NCBI RefSeq assembly: GCF_001882345.1
Contig: NZ_MINL01000001.1
Coordinates: forward strand, 1 to 64,000
DNA: 64,000 bases
Direction: 5' to 3'
Source of the DNA: Halomonas sp. QHL1
Lineage (GTDB): Bacteria; Pseudomonadota; Gammaproteobacteria; Pseudomonadales; Halomonadaceae
Program-made: the position numbers and the translations under genes
Part shown: positions 8,569 to 16,547 of the stretch, piece after piece
Position numbering within the stretch: the stretch's first letter is position 1
Layout of the letters: each line of letters opens with the position of its first letter
Notes under the pieces: generated by a model
Told to the model about the DNA's origin: nothing
The model's input: the letters and a program-made list of their open reading frames with translations, nothing else
The model's database searches: none

Positions 8569-9618
8569 TTAGCTCATCATCAGCGCTGAACCGTCGTTAA
8601 ACTCTCTACAATAGGACTGACCGCTGTGCAGCACCGCCCAGGCGGTTCGCACCGTCTTGTTCGCTAACGCGACAGCCGCCTTGTTCTTGCCAACGCGAGC
8701 GACCAGGGATCGTAGCCAACGGCTTTTGGCATCCGGCTTGTCACCCACCGTGTTGATGACCGAGTGTGCGCCACGTATCAAAGCGGCTTTCAGCGAGGGC
8801 TGGCCCGTTCGACCAATGCCCTTGAACGTTACGGTGCCACCGCTGCTGTGTTGCGTCGGTGTTAACCCCAGATAAGCTGACGCTTGGCGACCTTTCTTGA
8901 ACGCGTCGCCGTTACCGAGGGCGCTATAGAGCTGCGTGGCGACCACCGGCCCTATACCCTCTATCGCCAGGAGTTCGCGACAAGGCATCGTGGCGCGACT
9001 CATCAGCTCCACCCGCTTATCCAGTGACTGAATACGCTCATTGAGCCGATCCAGCTCCGTCATTTGTTCAGCGAGTAAGTCACGCATCAGCATTGAAAGT
9101 TCGTTGTCGGCATCTTCTAGGGCGCGCCATACACGTTGCTTTAATGCCTTCTGACCACGACCGCTAATCACCCCGTACTCCTGTAATAGGCCATGAACTT
9201 GATTGATCAATTGGGTGCGCTGATGAAGGTACCTTTCCCGAATGCGGTGCAGACTCTGAATATCCTGCTGGTCTACGCTTTTGAGCGGTACGAAGCGCAT
9301 GTCCGGGCGTAACCCGGCTTCTACAATAGCGAGGGCGTCATTGGCATCTGTCTTGTGCCCCTTGCGAAAAGGCGTCACAAACTGGGGCGAAATGAGGGCA
9401 ACGGTATGGCCGAGGGCCTGCAGCTGTCGCGCCCAATAATGCGATCCACCGCACGCTTCCATGAACACCCGACAGGCCGGTTGGCGGCGCATAAAATCCA
9501 ACACCTGATGCCGTTTAAGCTCTTTGTTGACCTGAACATGCGGGCGGCGGGTGTCGACAACACACACCTGAAAAACACGCTTTGCCAGATCAATACCTAT
9601 TGTCTTATGCTTGTTCAT
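8569..9618 (-). CDS. IS110/IS1111-family transposase (DEDD recombinase)
   Basis: A 349-residue recombinase with an N-terminal RuvC-like DEDD domain (IGIDLAKRVFQV, MEACGGSHYWAR, GHKTDANDALAI) and a C-terminal Tnp_20 domain (LAIEGIGPVVATQL, RQASAYLGLTP with the candidate catalytic serine, then KGIGRTG). The start at 9618 (MNKHKT) follows GGAGGGGAAG at good spacing; an upstream ATG at 9636 lies within that ribosome-binding region and is less likely. The protein appears full length and intact, so the element may be active. It would cut and rejoin DNA under guidance of an element-encoded RNA. Confidence 0.93.
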   Translation of the reverse strand: MNKHKTIGIDLAKRVFQVCVVDTRRPHVQVNKELKRHQVLDFMRRQPACRVFMEACGGSHYWARQLQALGHTVALISPQFVTPFRKGHKTDANDALAIVEAGLRPDMRFVPLKSVDQQDIQSLHRIRERYLHQRTQLINQVHGLLQEYGVISGRGQKALKQRVWRALEDADNELSMLMRDLLAEQMTELDRLNERIQSLDKRVELMSRATMPCRELLAIEGIGPVVATQLYSALGNGDAFKKGRQASAYLGLTPTQHSSGGTVTFKGIGRTGQPSLKAALIRGAHSVINTVGDKPDAKSRWLRSLVARVGKNKAAVALANKTVRTAWAVLHSGQSYCREFNDGSALMMS

Positions 9619-9695
9619 GACTCTTCCCCTCCGCATTGAAGTGGTTCAACTATCAATGTAGCTCTCTGAAGCTTCGAGAGGGGAGGAGTCCCTTT

Positions 9696-9998
9696 CATTG
9701 AGGAGCGCAGCGACGCGGCAATCTTAAGCTGCGGTGGCGGTTGACCCCGAGATTGCTTCACTTCGTTCGCAATGACAGGAGGGCCGCAATGACTTCACCT
9801 ATGTCATTGCGAGGAGCGCAGCGACGCGGCAATCTTAAGCTGCGGTGGCGATTAACCCCGAGATTGCTTCACTTCGTTCGCAATGACAGGAGGGCCGCAA
9901 TGACTTCACCTATGTCATTGCGAGGAGCGCAGCGACGCGGCAATCTTAAGCTGCGGTGGCGATTAACCCCGAGATTGCTTCACTGCGTTCGCAATGAC
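9696..9998. repeat. Three palindromic repeats (first split by the IS)
   Basis: The remainder of the IS-interrupted copy runs to 9776. Two further copies lie at 9803-9887 and 9914-9998, with a 111-bp period including the linker GAGGGCCGCAATGACTTCACC. The copies are nearly identical, suggesting recent amplification. Arms and layout are as in the array at 2-340 but the centre reads CTTAAGCTGCGGTGGCGATTA. The open frame through this array encodes tandem repeats of MSLRGAQRRGN and is not considered a gene. The remaining bases to 10063 hold only repeat fragments. Confidence 0.9.
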
Positions 9999-10063
9999 AA
10001 TGGGGGAAGATCGCAATGACAGGGGGCTCACAATGATAAGGGATTGTAGCGCTCAGAAAGCTA

Positions 10064-10357
10064 TTAGTACGGGGCGAGCTCATCCCATTCAGGATTAAGC
10101 GAGTCAATCAGAGCATTTTTACGTTGGCGTGAACCCGCTTTGAGCTGTTTTTCGCGCCTTATTGCATCTTCTATGCTATTTGACTCCTCTAGCCATACAA
10201 GTTTGTGACAACGATACTTTTTGGTGAATCCTGGCATTAAACCTTGGCGGTGTTCATTAAGCCTGCGCTCCAAGTTGTTTGTAACCCCTATATAAAGAAC
10301 GCGGTGAGTACGATTAGTCAGCATATAAACATAATAAAGATTGCTTGTTGTCGACAT
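10064..10357 (-). CDS. GIY-YIG nuclease domain protein (UPF0213-like)
   Basis: A 97-residue single-domain GIY-YIG protein. The family motifs are visible: YYVYMLTNRTHRVLYIGVTNNLERR (the GIY and YIG strands plus the catalytic arginine), HRQG, and the metal-binding glutamate in IEDAIRREKQLK. The length matches stand-alone UPF0213/YhbQ-type proteins, which have nuclease or DNA-repair-related activity but poorly known roles. It lies alone between two palindromic repeat arrays (9696-9998 and 10489-11007), with no operon partner. Proteins of this size are usually chromosomal singletons; being enclosed by repeats raises the possibility of a link with them, which is inference only. Confidence 0.85.
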   Translation of the reverse strand: MSTTSNLYYVYMLTNRTHRVLYIGVTNNLERRLNEHRQGLMPGFTKKYRCHKLVWLEESNSIEDAIRREKQLKAGSRQRKNALIDSLNPEWDELAPY

Positions 10358-10488
10358 AAATCGATCTTTCGGCGATGAGTTTTTATTAATCTAACTTCAT
10401 TTTATTAGCAATGGTAGGGGCACATCATTGCAGTCAGTACTCTCATTTTGACTATGAAAAGTGAAAAGACCTTGGCTTACGGGGGGCA

Positions 10489-11007
10489 GATTAACCGAGA
10501 TTGCTTCGCTTCGCTCGCAATGACAGGGGGGGGGGGCGCAATGACAAGGGGGCGCAATGACAGGGCAAGCCCGCAATAACAATTCATATGCTACTGCGAG
10601 GAGCCCCCTTTATGTCATTGCGAGGAGCTTGCGACGAAGCAATCTTTACCAGCGGTGGCGGATTAACCGAGATTGCTTCGCTTCGCTCGCAATGACAGGG
10701 GGGGGGGGCGCAATGACAAGGGGGCGCAATGACAGGGCAAGCCCGCAATAACAATTCATATGCTACTGCGAGGAGCCCTCTTTATGTCATTGCGAGGAGC
10801 TTGCGACGAAGCAATCTTTACCAGCGGTGGCGGATTAACCGAGATTGCTTCGCTTCGCTCGCAATGACAGGGGGGGCGCAATGACAAGGAGGACGCAATG
10901 ACAGGGGAAGCTCGCAATAACAATTCATATGCTATTGCGAGTAGCCCCCTTTATGTCATTGCGAGGAGCTTGCGACGCGGCAATCTCAGCTAGCGGTGGC
11001 AGGCTAA
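10489..11007. repeat. Tandem array of second palindromic repeat subfamily
   Basis: A half copy at 10489-10524, then copies at 10614-10696, 10786-10868 and a truncated one from 10955 that ends at the dsbG stop. The period is about 170 bp (172 and 169). The subfamily has GAGCTTGCGACGAAGCAATC in the left arm and GATTGCTTCGCTTCGCTCGCAATGAC in the right, so the hairpin is better paired than in the other subfamily. Spacers contain G-homopolymers of 11, 11 and 7 bases (10526-10536, 10698-10708, 10870-10876), plus the phrase GGCAAGCCCGCAATAACAATT. From 10358 to 10488 nothing codes. Confidence 0.9.
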
Positions 11008-11009
11008 GT

Positions 11010-11789
11010 TCAAGGCTCTTCACTGCCCATCATTTCGATCAGCCGCTCATCACTGGGCATGCCCTGAATGCGGTCAAGGCGCACGTTCCCGTTCTCTGTT
11101 TCACGCTGAAAAACCGAGGTGGGCGTGGCATACAGCCCTAACTCCTCGAACAGCTGGTTATTGGCATACACCTGTTCTTCAATTTCCCTCGGTTGGGCGC
11201 TGGCTTCGATTTCTTGCTGGCCACTTTCATGGGCATGCAGCGTCGCTGCCGGGTCATCGGCGCCGAGTATGGCAGCTGCTTTTCCAGGGCTGTCAGGTGC
11301 TAAGATACCTACCATAATATGACGTAGCTGCACCTCACCTGCTTCCACCCAGGGGCGAACGTCTTGCCACAGCTGGCGGCAGTAGGGGCAGTTGGCGTCG
11401 GTGAAGGTGTAAATCACCCGGGGAGCATCAACGTCGCCATCTTGAACCCAGTGGCTTTCGCTTAATAGCTGCCAGGTTTGTGCCTCTAACGGTGCACGTA
11501 CATGCTCATCCAACTGCGCTTCGGTGAGGTCATTACCCTCGCTATCCATTAGCGTACCCACCACAGCGTGCTCGCCATCAGGCGTCAGGTAAATCGCCAT
11601 GTCCTGGCCTTGCACGCTGGCGCCATAGCCGCGCAACCCGCCGGGGGCATCGAATTGGCCATGAATCTCCAAGCCTTGATCGGCAAGCGCCTGGATAGGG
11701 GCGGGGAGCTCATCGGCAGCGCTCGCAGAGGTACCCACCAATCCTGCCAGTAACAAAAAGCCGCTAATGGTGTTTCGGGTTAATTGCAT
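11010..11789 (-). CDS. dsbG: Thiol:disulfide interchange protein DsbG/DsbC family
   Basis: A 259-residue periplasmic protein: signal peptide ending at SASA (residue 24), an N-terminal dimerisation domain, and a thioredoxin fold with the active site CPYC at 134-137. CPYC, rather than CGYC, is the DsbG signature. The cis-proline region follows in LYATPTSVFQ. It would reduce or protect sulfenylated or wrongly oxidised cysteines in the periplasm and needs a membrane reductant. The gene immediately upstream on the same strand (80 bp away) is a membrane-anchored TlpA-type thioredoxin that could be part of that path. The stop codon abuts the repeat array. Confidence 0.88.
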   Translation of the reverse strand: MQLTRNTISGFLLLAGLVGTSASAADELPAPIQALADQGLEIHGQFDAPGGLRGYGASVQGQDMAIYLTPDGEHAVVGTLMDSEGNDLTEAQLDEHVRAPLEAQTWQLLSESHWVQDGDVDAPRVIYTFTDANCPYCRQLWQDVRPWVEAGEVQLRHIMVGILAPDSPGKAAAILGADDPAATLHAHESGQQEIEASAQPREIEEQVYANNQLFEELGLYATPTSVFQRETENGNVRLDRIQGMPSDERLIEMMGSEEP

Positions 11790-11869
11790 TACAACGTCCT
11801 GTTTTAATGATATGGCGTTAAAAAAATGGTGTGAAAAAAATAGCAGAAGGCGTTTGATAAGAGGGCGGG

Positions 11870-12685
11870 TCAGCGCAAACGTTCTAACCCACGCTGCAGC
11901 GTAGCGCTGGAAAGCTCGCCAAAGTGCGTATTGACCAGGTGACCATCGGCATCATAAAAGAGCGTGGTTGGCATGGCGTGAGCTCCGGTGGCTTGTCCAA
12001 CCGCATTGCGGGGGTCGAGCCATACGTTGTCCAGTGAGAAGCCGTGTTCACTCATAAACGCCTCAATATGGGCAGGTGACTCCCCTTGATTAACGAATAC
12101 AAAGGTGATGCCGGTTTCATTAGTTTGCGCCTGTTCAAAAACCGGCATTTCGCGGATGCACGGCGGGCACCAACTGGCCCATAGGTTGACCACTATAGGT
12201 TGTTGGCTCTGTTGCGACATTTGCGGTAGATCGATGGGCTCACCTGCACGGGTAGTAAGCGCAATATCCGGTAACGGGCGAGATTGGTGCTCTATTAGGG
12301 TAGCGCTACCCGCGGCGAGCCCCCACACCAGGCCGCCGGCTAATAGTGCGCCTGTCAGCGGAAACCGCTGGCGTGGCGAGCGCCATAGAACCCAGCTGGC
12401 ATACGCAAGGCCGATAACAATACCGCCAACAATATCAAATCCACCATCGCGAATATCCAAACGCGAAAGCAGGCCGTCATATTCGCCCCAGTAACGCACC
12501 ACGAAGACCAGGCGGGCGCCAATAAAAGCGACAAAGAGCAGGGTAAATAGCGTATCGCTAACGGGCACCCGATGACGGCGACCCAGTAGCGCCCCTGCAA
12601 GCAGCGCCAATAAAAAAGCCAAGCCAATCAAGAGCTGGTGGATACTAAAGCCCATTGGGCCCAGGGCAACACTCTGTTGCAACAT
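11870..12685 (-). CDS. Lgt-like membrane domain fused to TlpA thioredoxin
   Basis: A 271-residue two-part protein. Residues 1-130 hold four or so hydrophobic helices resembling prolipoprotein diacylglyceryl transferase (GARLVFVVRYWGEY, then DIRDGGFDIVGGIVIG). The histidine of the Lgt HGG motif is replaced (DIVGG), so lipid transfer is unlikely. Residues 138-271 are a TlpA/ResA-type thioredoxin with WASWCPPC (Cys173, Cys176) and the cis-proline segment HAMPTTLFYD, placed in the periplasm. The membrane part has no cysteine, so it cannot pass electrons by disulfide exchange as DsbD does. Lying just upstream of dsbG, it may serve as an anchored reductase or partner. The reductant is unknown. Confidence 0.82.
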   Translation of the reverse strand: MLQQSVALGPMGFSIHQLLIGLAFLLALLAGALLGRRHRVPVSDTLFTLLFVAFIGARLVFVVRYWGEYDGLLSRLDIRDGGFDIVGGIVIGLAYASWVLWRSPRQRFPLTGALLAGGLVWGLAAGSATLIEHQSRPLPDIALTTRAGEPIDLPQMSQQSQQPIVVNLWASWCPPCIREMPVFEQAQTNETGITFVFVNQGESPAHIEAFMSEHGFSLDNVWLDPRNAVGQATGAHAMPTTLFYDADGHLVNTHFGELSSATLQRGLERLR

Positions 12686-12818
12686 AAGAAAAAATAACCC
12701 CTAGAATAATGCAGTGCTGGCATTGTCGCAGCACGACATTATTTAGGGATTAGGTGTTTTATACCTGGGGCGATATGTCGCAACTGACGGTTTTTAAGCT
12801 TTAGGCTTCTCGACGGCA

Positions 12819-14585
12819 TTAACGATCAGCCACTAACCAACGTACCGCGTAAGGCGGCAGCGAGCCTTCGGCGCTCCAGGGGTTACCCGGGTCAAGCGCT
12901 TGCCATGCGTGATTCTCAAGTGCCTGGGTAACTGCCTCGCCCACGTTCTCTAAGGGGAGCGGCAGATCGGTGACGTTATACAGCGCTAATAAACGGCGGC
13001 CATCGTGCAGTGGGCCGCGCTCAACCGCCAGCAGCTCCGGTGCAGAGACCAATACCCGCTGGGCGGCATTGGGGTGAAAGCAGGGTTCCTGACGGCGCTG
13101 GTCTAATAGCCGGTTTAACGCATGGAAGACATCGTGGGTGGGCGTTGAAGGGCTGTCTAACAGCAGGTCTAGCTCACTACGCTGCCAGCGCCGTCGGTTG
13201 ATCGAGCGTAGCCGCCCACTGCGCTCAACGCCTTCTACGTCATTGAGTGTGCCTGTCAGGGTGTGAATATACAGCGCGGGTATGCCCTGTAAGCTGAGCA
13301 TAATCGCCTGGCTGCATAGGAAGCGGGCGATCTGCCACGGGTCGGGGCCGCGGCGGGTGCCGCGCATGGCTTCAAACCAGGTGATATTGATCTCATAGGG
13401 TGTATCGCTGCCATCCGGGTTACTGCGCATGCTGACAAAGCCGCCGAATTTGTGCATCAGCTCAAGCAGTGCATCCCGCTCGTGATCGGGCAATAAACCT
13501 TCCAGCGGGCGCACGCCAATGCCGTCGTGGCTGGCGGTAAAGTTAAGGTAGGTGCATTGGTCGGGCAGTACGGGAAGGCTGGCAAGCCAGGTTTGCAGAG
13601 TGCTCGCTTCACCCCGGGTGAGGGTATGCAGTAGCAGTGGGGGAAGGGCAAATTGATACACCATATGGGCTTCGTCGGGCGCCCCTTTCGCTAGCCGATC
13701 TAAACCAAAATAACTGATGTTTTCCTGGTGGGGCACATTGGTTTCGGTGATCAACAGCGTGCCGGGCGCCACATGATCCACAATCGCTCGCAGCAGCCTT
13801 ACCACGGTGTGGGTTTCCGGCAGATGAATGCAGGAGGTACCCAGCCGCTTCCACAGAAAGGCCACCGCATCCAAGCGCACAATCCGCGTGCCTTGCTCCA
13901 GATAGAACAGCAAAATACCTATGAACTCCAGCAGCACGTCGGGATGTTCAAAATTTAGGTCAAGCTGGTCTTCGGAGAACGTCGCCCACAGATAGCGGGT
14001 GCCGCGCCGGGTGGAAATAGGCACCAGCAGCGGACTGCTGCGTGGTCGCACCACTTGAGATACATCAGTATCTGGATCGACTTCAATAAAGTAGTCGCGA
14101 CCGGGCAGGCTGCCGCTTAAGTAATCCACAAACCAGAGCGACTCCCGGGAAACGTGGTTGAGCACCAGGTCGGCCATTAAGTCGTAATGGCTGGCGAGTT
14201 CGCGGATGTGTGACCAATCACCCAGATCGCTATTCACTTCCCGGTAGTGGATCACCGAAAAACCGTCGTCGCTGCTCCACGGAAAGAAGGGCAGCACGTG
14301 TACGCCGCTGATACGGCCACCTAACCGCGCTTGCAGAAAATCGCTAAGCACCGCCAGCGGCGGCACACTATCCTCTATAATGGAGTCGCCGTAGCTGATC
14401 ACCCACTGATCTTTTTCGCTCCATGACGGTGCGTTTTTAGTGCTGGCTTCGACGGGGTTGGGTGAAAACGGGGCAAGCGACTGGAAATGCTCTAGGCGCT
14501 GGTTTAAGCGGCGCTGAACTTCGCCTGCCCGAGGCCCGTAAAGGTGCCTAAGATAGTCGTGAACGGTCTGCTCGAAGGGGGGCAT
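12819..14585 (-). CDS. GH13_18 sugar phosphorylase (sucrose phosphorylase family)
   Basis: A 588-residue (beta/alpha)8 enzyme of the sucrose phosphorylase subfamily. Catalytic residues are in place: nucleophile Asp in RLDAVAFLWK, acid/base Glu in LITETNVPH, and the transition-state Asp in NFTASHDGIGVRP. It also has the TTFSEDQ-like WATFSEDQLDLNF stretch. The family phosphorolyses sucrose, glucosylglycerol or glucosylglycerate to glucose-1-phosphate. At this length and in a halophile, glucosylglycerate or glucosylglycerol recycling seems likelier than sucrose, but the sequence alone does not decide. The start at 14585 follows CAGGAGTCACCC; a frame open to 14636 lacks such a site. No transporter or kinase for the sugar is adjacent. 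Confidence 0.85.
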   Translation of the reverse strand: MPPFEQTVHDYLRHLYGPRAGEVQRRLNQRLEHFQSLAPFSPNPVEASTKNAPSWSEKDQWVISYGDSIIEDSVPPLAVLSDFLQARLGGRISGVHVLPFFPWSSDDGFSVIHYREVNSDLGDWSHIRELASHYDLMADLVLNHVSRESLWFVDYLSGSLPGRDYFIEVDPDTDVSQVVRPRSSPLLVPISTRRGTRYLWATFSEDQLDLNFEHPDVLLEFIGILLFYLEQGTRIVRLDAVAFLWKRLGTSCIHLPETHTVVRLLRAIVDHVAPGTLLITETNVPHQENISYFGLDRLAKGAPDEAHMVYQFALPPLLLHTLTRGEASTLQTWLASLPVLPDQCTYLNFTASHDGIGVRPLEGLLPDHERDALLELMHKFGGFVSMRSNPDGSDTPYEINITWFEAMRGTRRGPDPWQIARFLCSQAIMLSLQGIPALYIHTLTGTLNDVEGVERSGRLRSINRRRWQRSELDLLLDSPSTPTHDVFHALNRLLDQRRQEPCFHPNAAQRVLVSAPELLAVERGPLHDGRRLLALYNVTDLPLPLENVGEAVTQALENHAWQALDPGNPWSAEGSLPPYAVRWLVADR

Positions 14586-14796
14586 GGGTGACTCCTGATA
14601 AACAATCTGCCACAAACACTGCAGCTTGTGTGCCAAATCGTTACAATACGGGGTTAATACCGCGTTTAAACGCTAAGATACATTAGCTTATGGCAGTTGC
14701 TGCTGCTAAACGCCATGAAATAGCACACACATTGACAGGTTATAACACGCTAACTCGTGCGGCACGCTGACACGAGCTGACAATAGGTTGACCGCC

Positions 14797-15288
14797 ATGC
14801 ATTGCCCTTTTTGTGGTGCAAACGATACTCGAGTGACTGATTCGCGACTGGTAGCCGATGGTGACCAGGTACGCCGTCGCCGCCAGTGTGCAAGCTGCCA
14901 AGAGCGCTTTACCACCTACGAAACCGCTGAATTGGTCATGCCGCGGGTGGTGAAGTCCGACGGCTCCCGCGAGAGCTTTAATGAAGCCAAACTGCGGGCA
15001 GGCATGCTACGCGCGCTGGAAAAGCGTCCGGTCAGTGCTGAAGCCATTGAAGCGGCAGTGGAGCGCATTCGTCAAACGCTGCGCGCCCGAGGTGATCGTG
15101 AGATCAACGCCCGCGATATTGGCGAGTCGGTCATGCAAGCGCTTAAAACCCTCGATCATGTGGCCTATATCCGCTTTGCGTCGGTGTATCGCAAGTTTCA
15201 GGACTTGGATGAGTTTCGCGCCGAAATTGACAGGCTGTCTCAAGAGCCCTCTTCCCGACCGGGCCATGGCAGCGAGTCGCCAAAATGA
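14797..15288 (+). CDS. nrdR: Transcriptional repressor NrdR
   Basis: A 163-residue repressor of ribonucleotide reductase genes. The N-terminal zinc ribbon (CPFC near residue 3 and CASC near residue 31) is followed by the ATP-cone nucleotide-binding domain ([18 protein letters not shown]). The start is the ATG at 14797 giving MHCPFC, the invariant family start; a TTG at 14788 is not needed. It is the first gene of the ribD-ribB-ribH-nusB-thiL-pgpA run and overlaps ribD by 4 bases, the gene order seen in pseudomonads and relatives. Its targets (nrd genes) are not in this window. Confidence 0.96.
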   Translation: MHCPFCGANDTRVTDSRLVADGDQVRRRRQCASCQERFTTYETAELVMPRVVKSDGSRESFNEAKLRAGMLRALEKRPVSAEAIEAAVERIRQTLRARGDREINARDIGESVMQALKTLDHVAYIRFASVYRKFQDLDEFRAEIDRLSQEPSSRPGHGSESPK

Positions 15289-16460
15289 GTGCTGCCTTTA
15301 GCCAAGCCGACCACCGCTATATGGCGCGGGCGCTGCAGCTGGCGCAAAAAGGCTTATATACCACTGATCCCAACCCGCGGGTCGGCTGTGTGATTGTGCG
15401 TGATGAGCAAATTGTCGGCGAAGGCTTCCACCTGCGTACCGGTGAACCCCACGCCGAAATCCACGCCTTGAAAGACGCGGGTGAGCAAGCCCAGGGCGCG
15501 ACCGCGTACGTCACCCTGGAGCCCTGCTCCCACACCGGCCGCACTGGCCCCTGCGCAGCGGCGTTAAAGGAAGCCAAAGTGGCCCGGGTGGTGATCGCCA
15601 TGGTGGATCCCAACCCTCAAGTGAGTGGCCGCGGCATTCGCCTGCTTGAAGAAGCAGGTATTGACGTCGCGGTGGGGCTGCTAGAAAGCGATGCCCGCGC
15701 GCTGAACCCGGGCTTTATTGCTCGCATGACCACCCAGCGCCCCTTTGTGCGGCTGAAAATGGCGATGAGTTTAGATGGTCGAACCGCCATGGGATCGGGG
15801 GAATCCCAGTGGATCACTGGCCCGGAAGCGCGCACCCACGTGCAGCGGCTTCGAGCGCGTTCCAGCGCGATATTAAGCGGCGTAGAGTCGCTCATTATGG
15901 ATGACTCCCGGCTGACGCTACGGGCAGACCAGCTCCAGCTCGACAACGCTGACGCAGTGGTTCGCCGCCAGCCCCTACGAGTAATATTAGATACCCACTT
16001 GCGCTTACCCTTGGCGGCGGCCTGTTTAAGTGAGCCAGGGCGTACGCTAGTAATCACTACGCCAGACCACCCGGAAGAGAAGCGCGAGCGGCTAACCCAG
16101 GCGGGCGCTGAAGTGCATGTAGTGCCCGCCGGTAGCGATGGCCGTATCGATCTAGTGGCAATGCTGCAGTGGTTAGCCGAAAATGAGCAGGTTAACGAGC
16201 TGCTGGTGGAAACCGGTGCGACGTTGGCGGGTGCTATGCTCGACGCGGCGCTGATCGATGAGCTGCAGCTATTTGTCGCGCCAACCCTGTTAGGCGGCGA
16301 AGCGCGGCCGCTTTTTGCGCTGCCAGGGCTCTCACGTATGGCTGATCAGCGGCGGTTAACCATTCACGATATGCGAGCGGTGGGGCGCGATTGGCGCATT
16401 ATCGCTTCCCCTCTGGCGACTAGCGCATCTGGCGAATTTAGCGAGAGCAAGGTACCCTGA
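15285..16460 (+). CDS. ribD: Riboflavin biosynthesis deaminase/reductase RibD
   Basis: A 391-residue bifunctional enzyme for two steps of riboflavin synthesis: deamination of the pyrimidine product of GTP cyclohydrolase II and reduction of its ribosyl side chain. The N-terminal deaminase zinc site is visible as HAEIHAL and [11 protein letters not shown]. The C-terminal reductase domain begins near residue 150 ([17 protein letters not shown]) and contains [14 protein letters not shown] and LGGEARPLF. It overlaps nrdR by ATGA. In pseudomonads the next gene is riboflavin synthase; here it is ribB, 87 bp downstream. Confidence 0.95.
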   Translation: MSAAFSQADHRYMARALQLAQKGLYTTDPNPRVGCVIVRDEQIVGEGFHLRTGEPHAEIHALKDAGEQAQGATAYVTLEPCSHTGRTGPCAAALKEAKVARVVIAMVDPNPQVSGRGIRLLEEAGIDVAVGLLESDARALNPGFIARMTTQRPFVRLKMAMSLDGRTAMGSGESQWITGPEARTHVQRLRARSSAILSGVESLIMDDSRLTLRADQLQLDNADAVVRRQPLRVILDTHLRLPLAAACLSEPGRTLVITTPDHPEEKRERLTQAGAEVHVVPAGSDGRIDLVAMLQWLAENEQVNELLVETGATLAGAMLDAALIDELQLFVAPTLLGGEARPLFALPGLSRMADQRRLTIHDMRAVGRDWRIIASPLATSASGEFSESKVP

Positions 16461-16547
16461 CGCGCAAAATCGTGACTAACTGGCGCGACACTCTTGCGCG
16501 ATAACCTATCGTGACAAGCTATCGTGACAACACTTATTGGAGATTCC

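Larger units (their letters stand above)
8309..9700 (-). mobile_element. IS110-family element, IS1111 group
   Basis: About 1.39 kb. Perfect 13-bp sub-terminal inverted repeats, GGGACTCCTCCCC at 8313-8325 and GGGGAGGAGTCCC at 9680-9692, lie a few bases inside each end, as typical of the IS1111 group. Removing 8309-9700 rejoins TCATTGCG to AGGAGCG and restores an intact palindromic repeat, so the element sits inside one repeat copy. The exact ends are uncertain by about 4 bases. It encodes one transposase (8569-9618) and a 260-nt non-coding stretch between the transposase stop and the 8309 end. There is no target duplication beyond at most a couple of shared bases. Confidence 0.85.

Noticed and set aside
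9741..10019. Open frame encoding tandem MSLRGAQRRGN-type peptides
   Set aside because: It is a translation of the palindromic DNA repeats; the same peptide strings arise from other copies (8037-8447, 10557-10751). There is no ribosome-binding site or independent codon signal.
16461..16547. FMN riboswitch before ribB
   Set aside because: The gap is only 87 bp, too short for the conserved element, and no matching core was seen.
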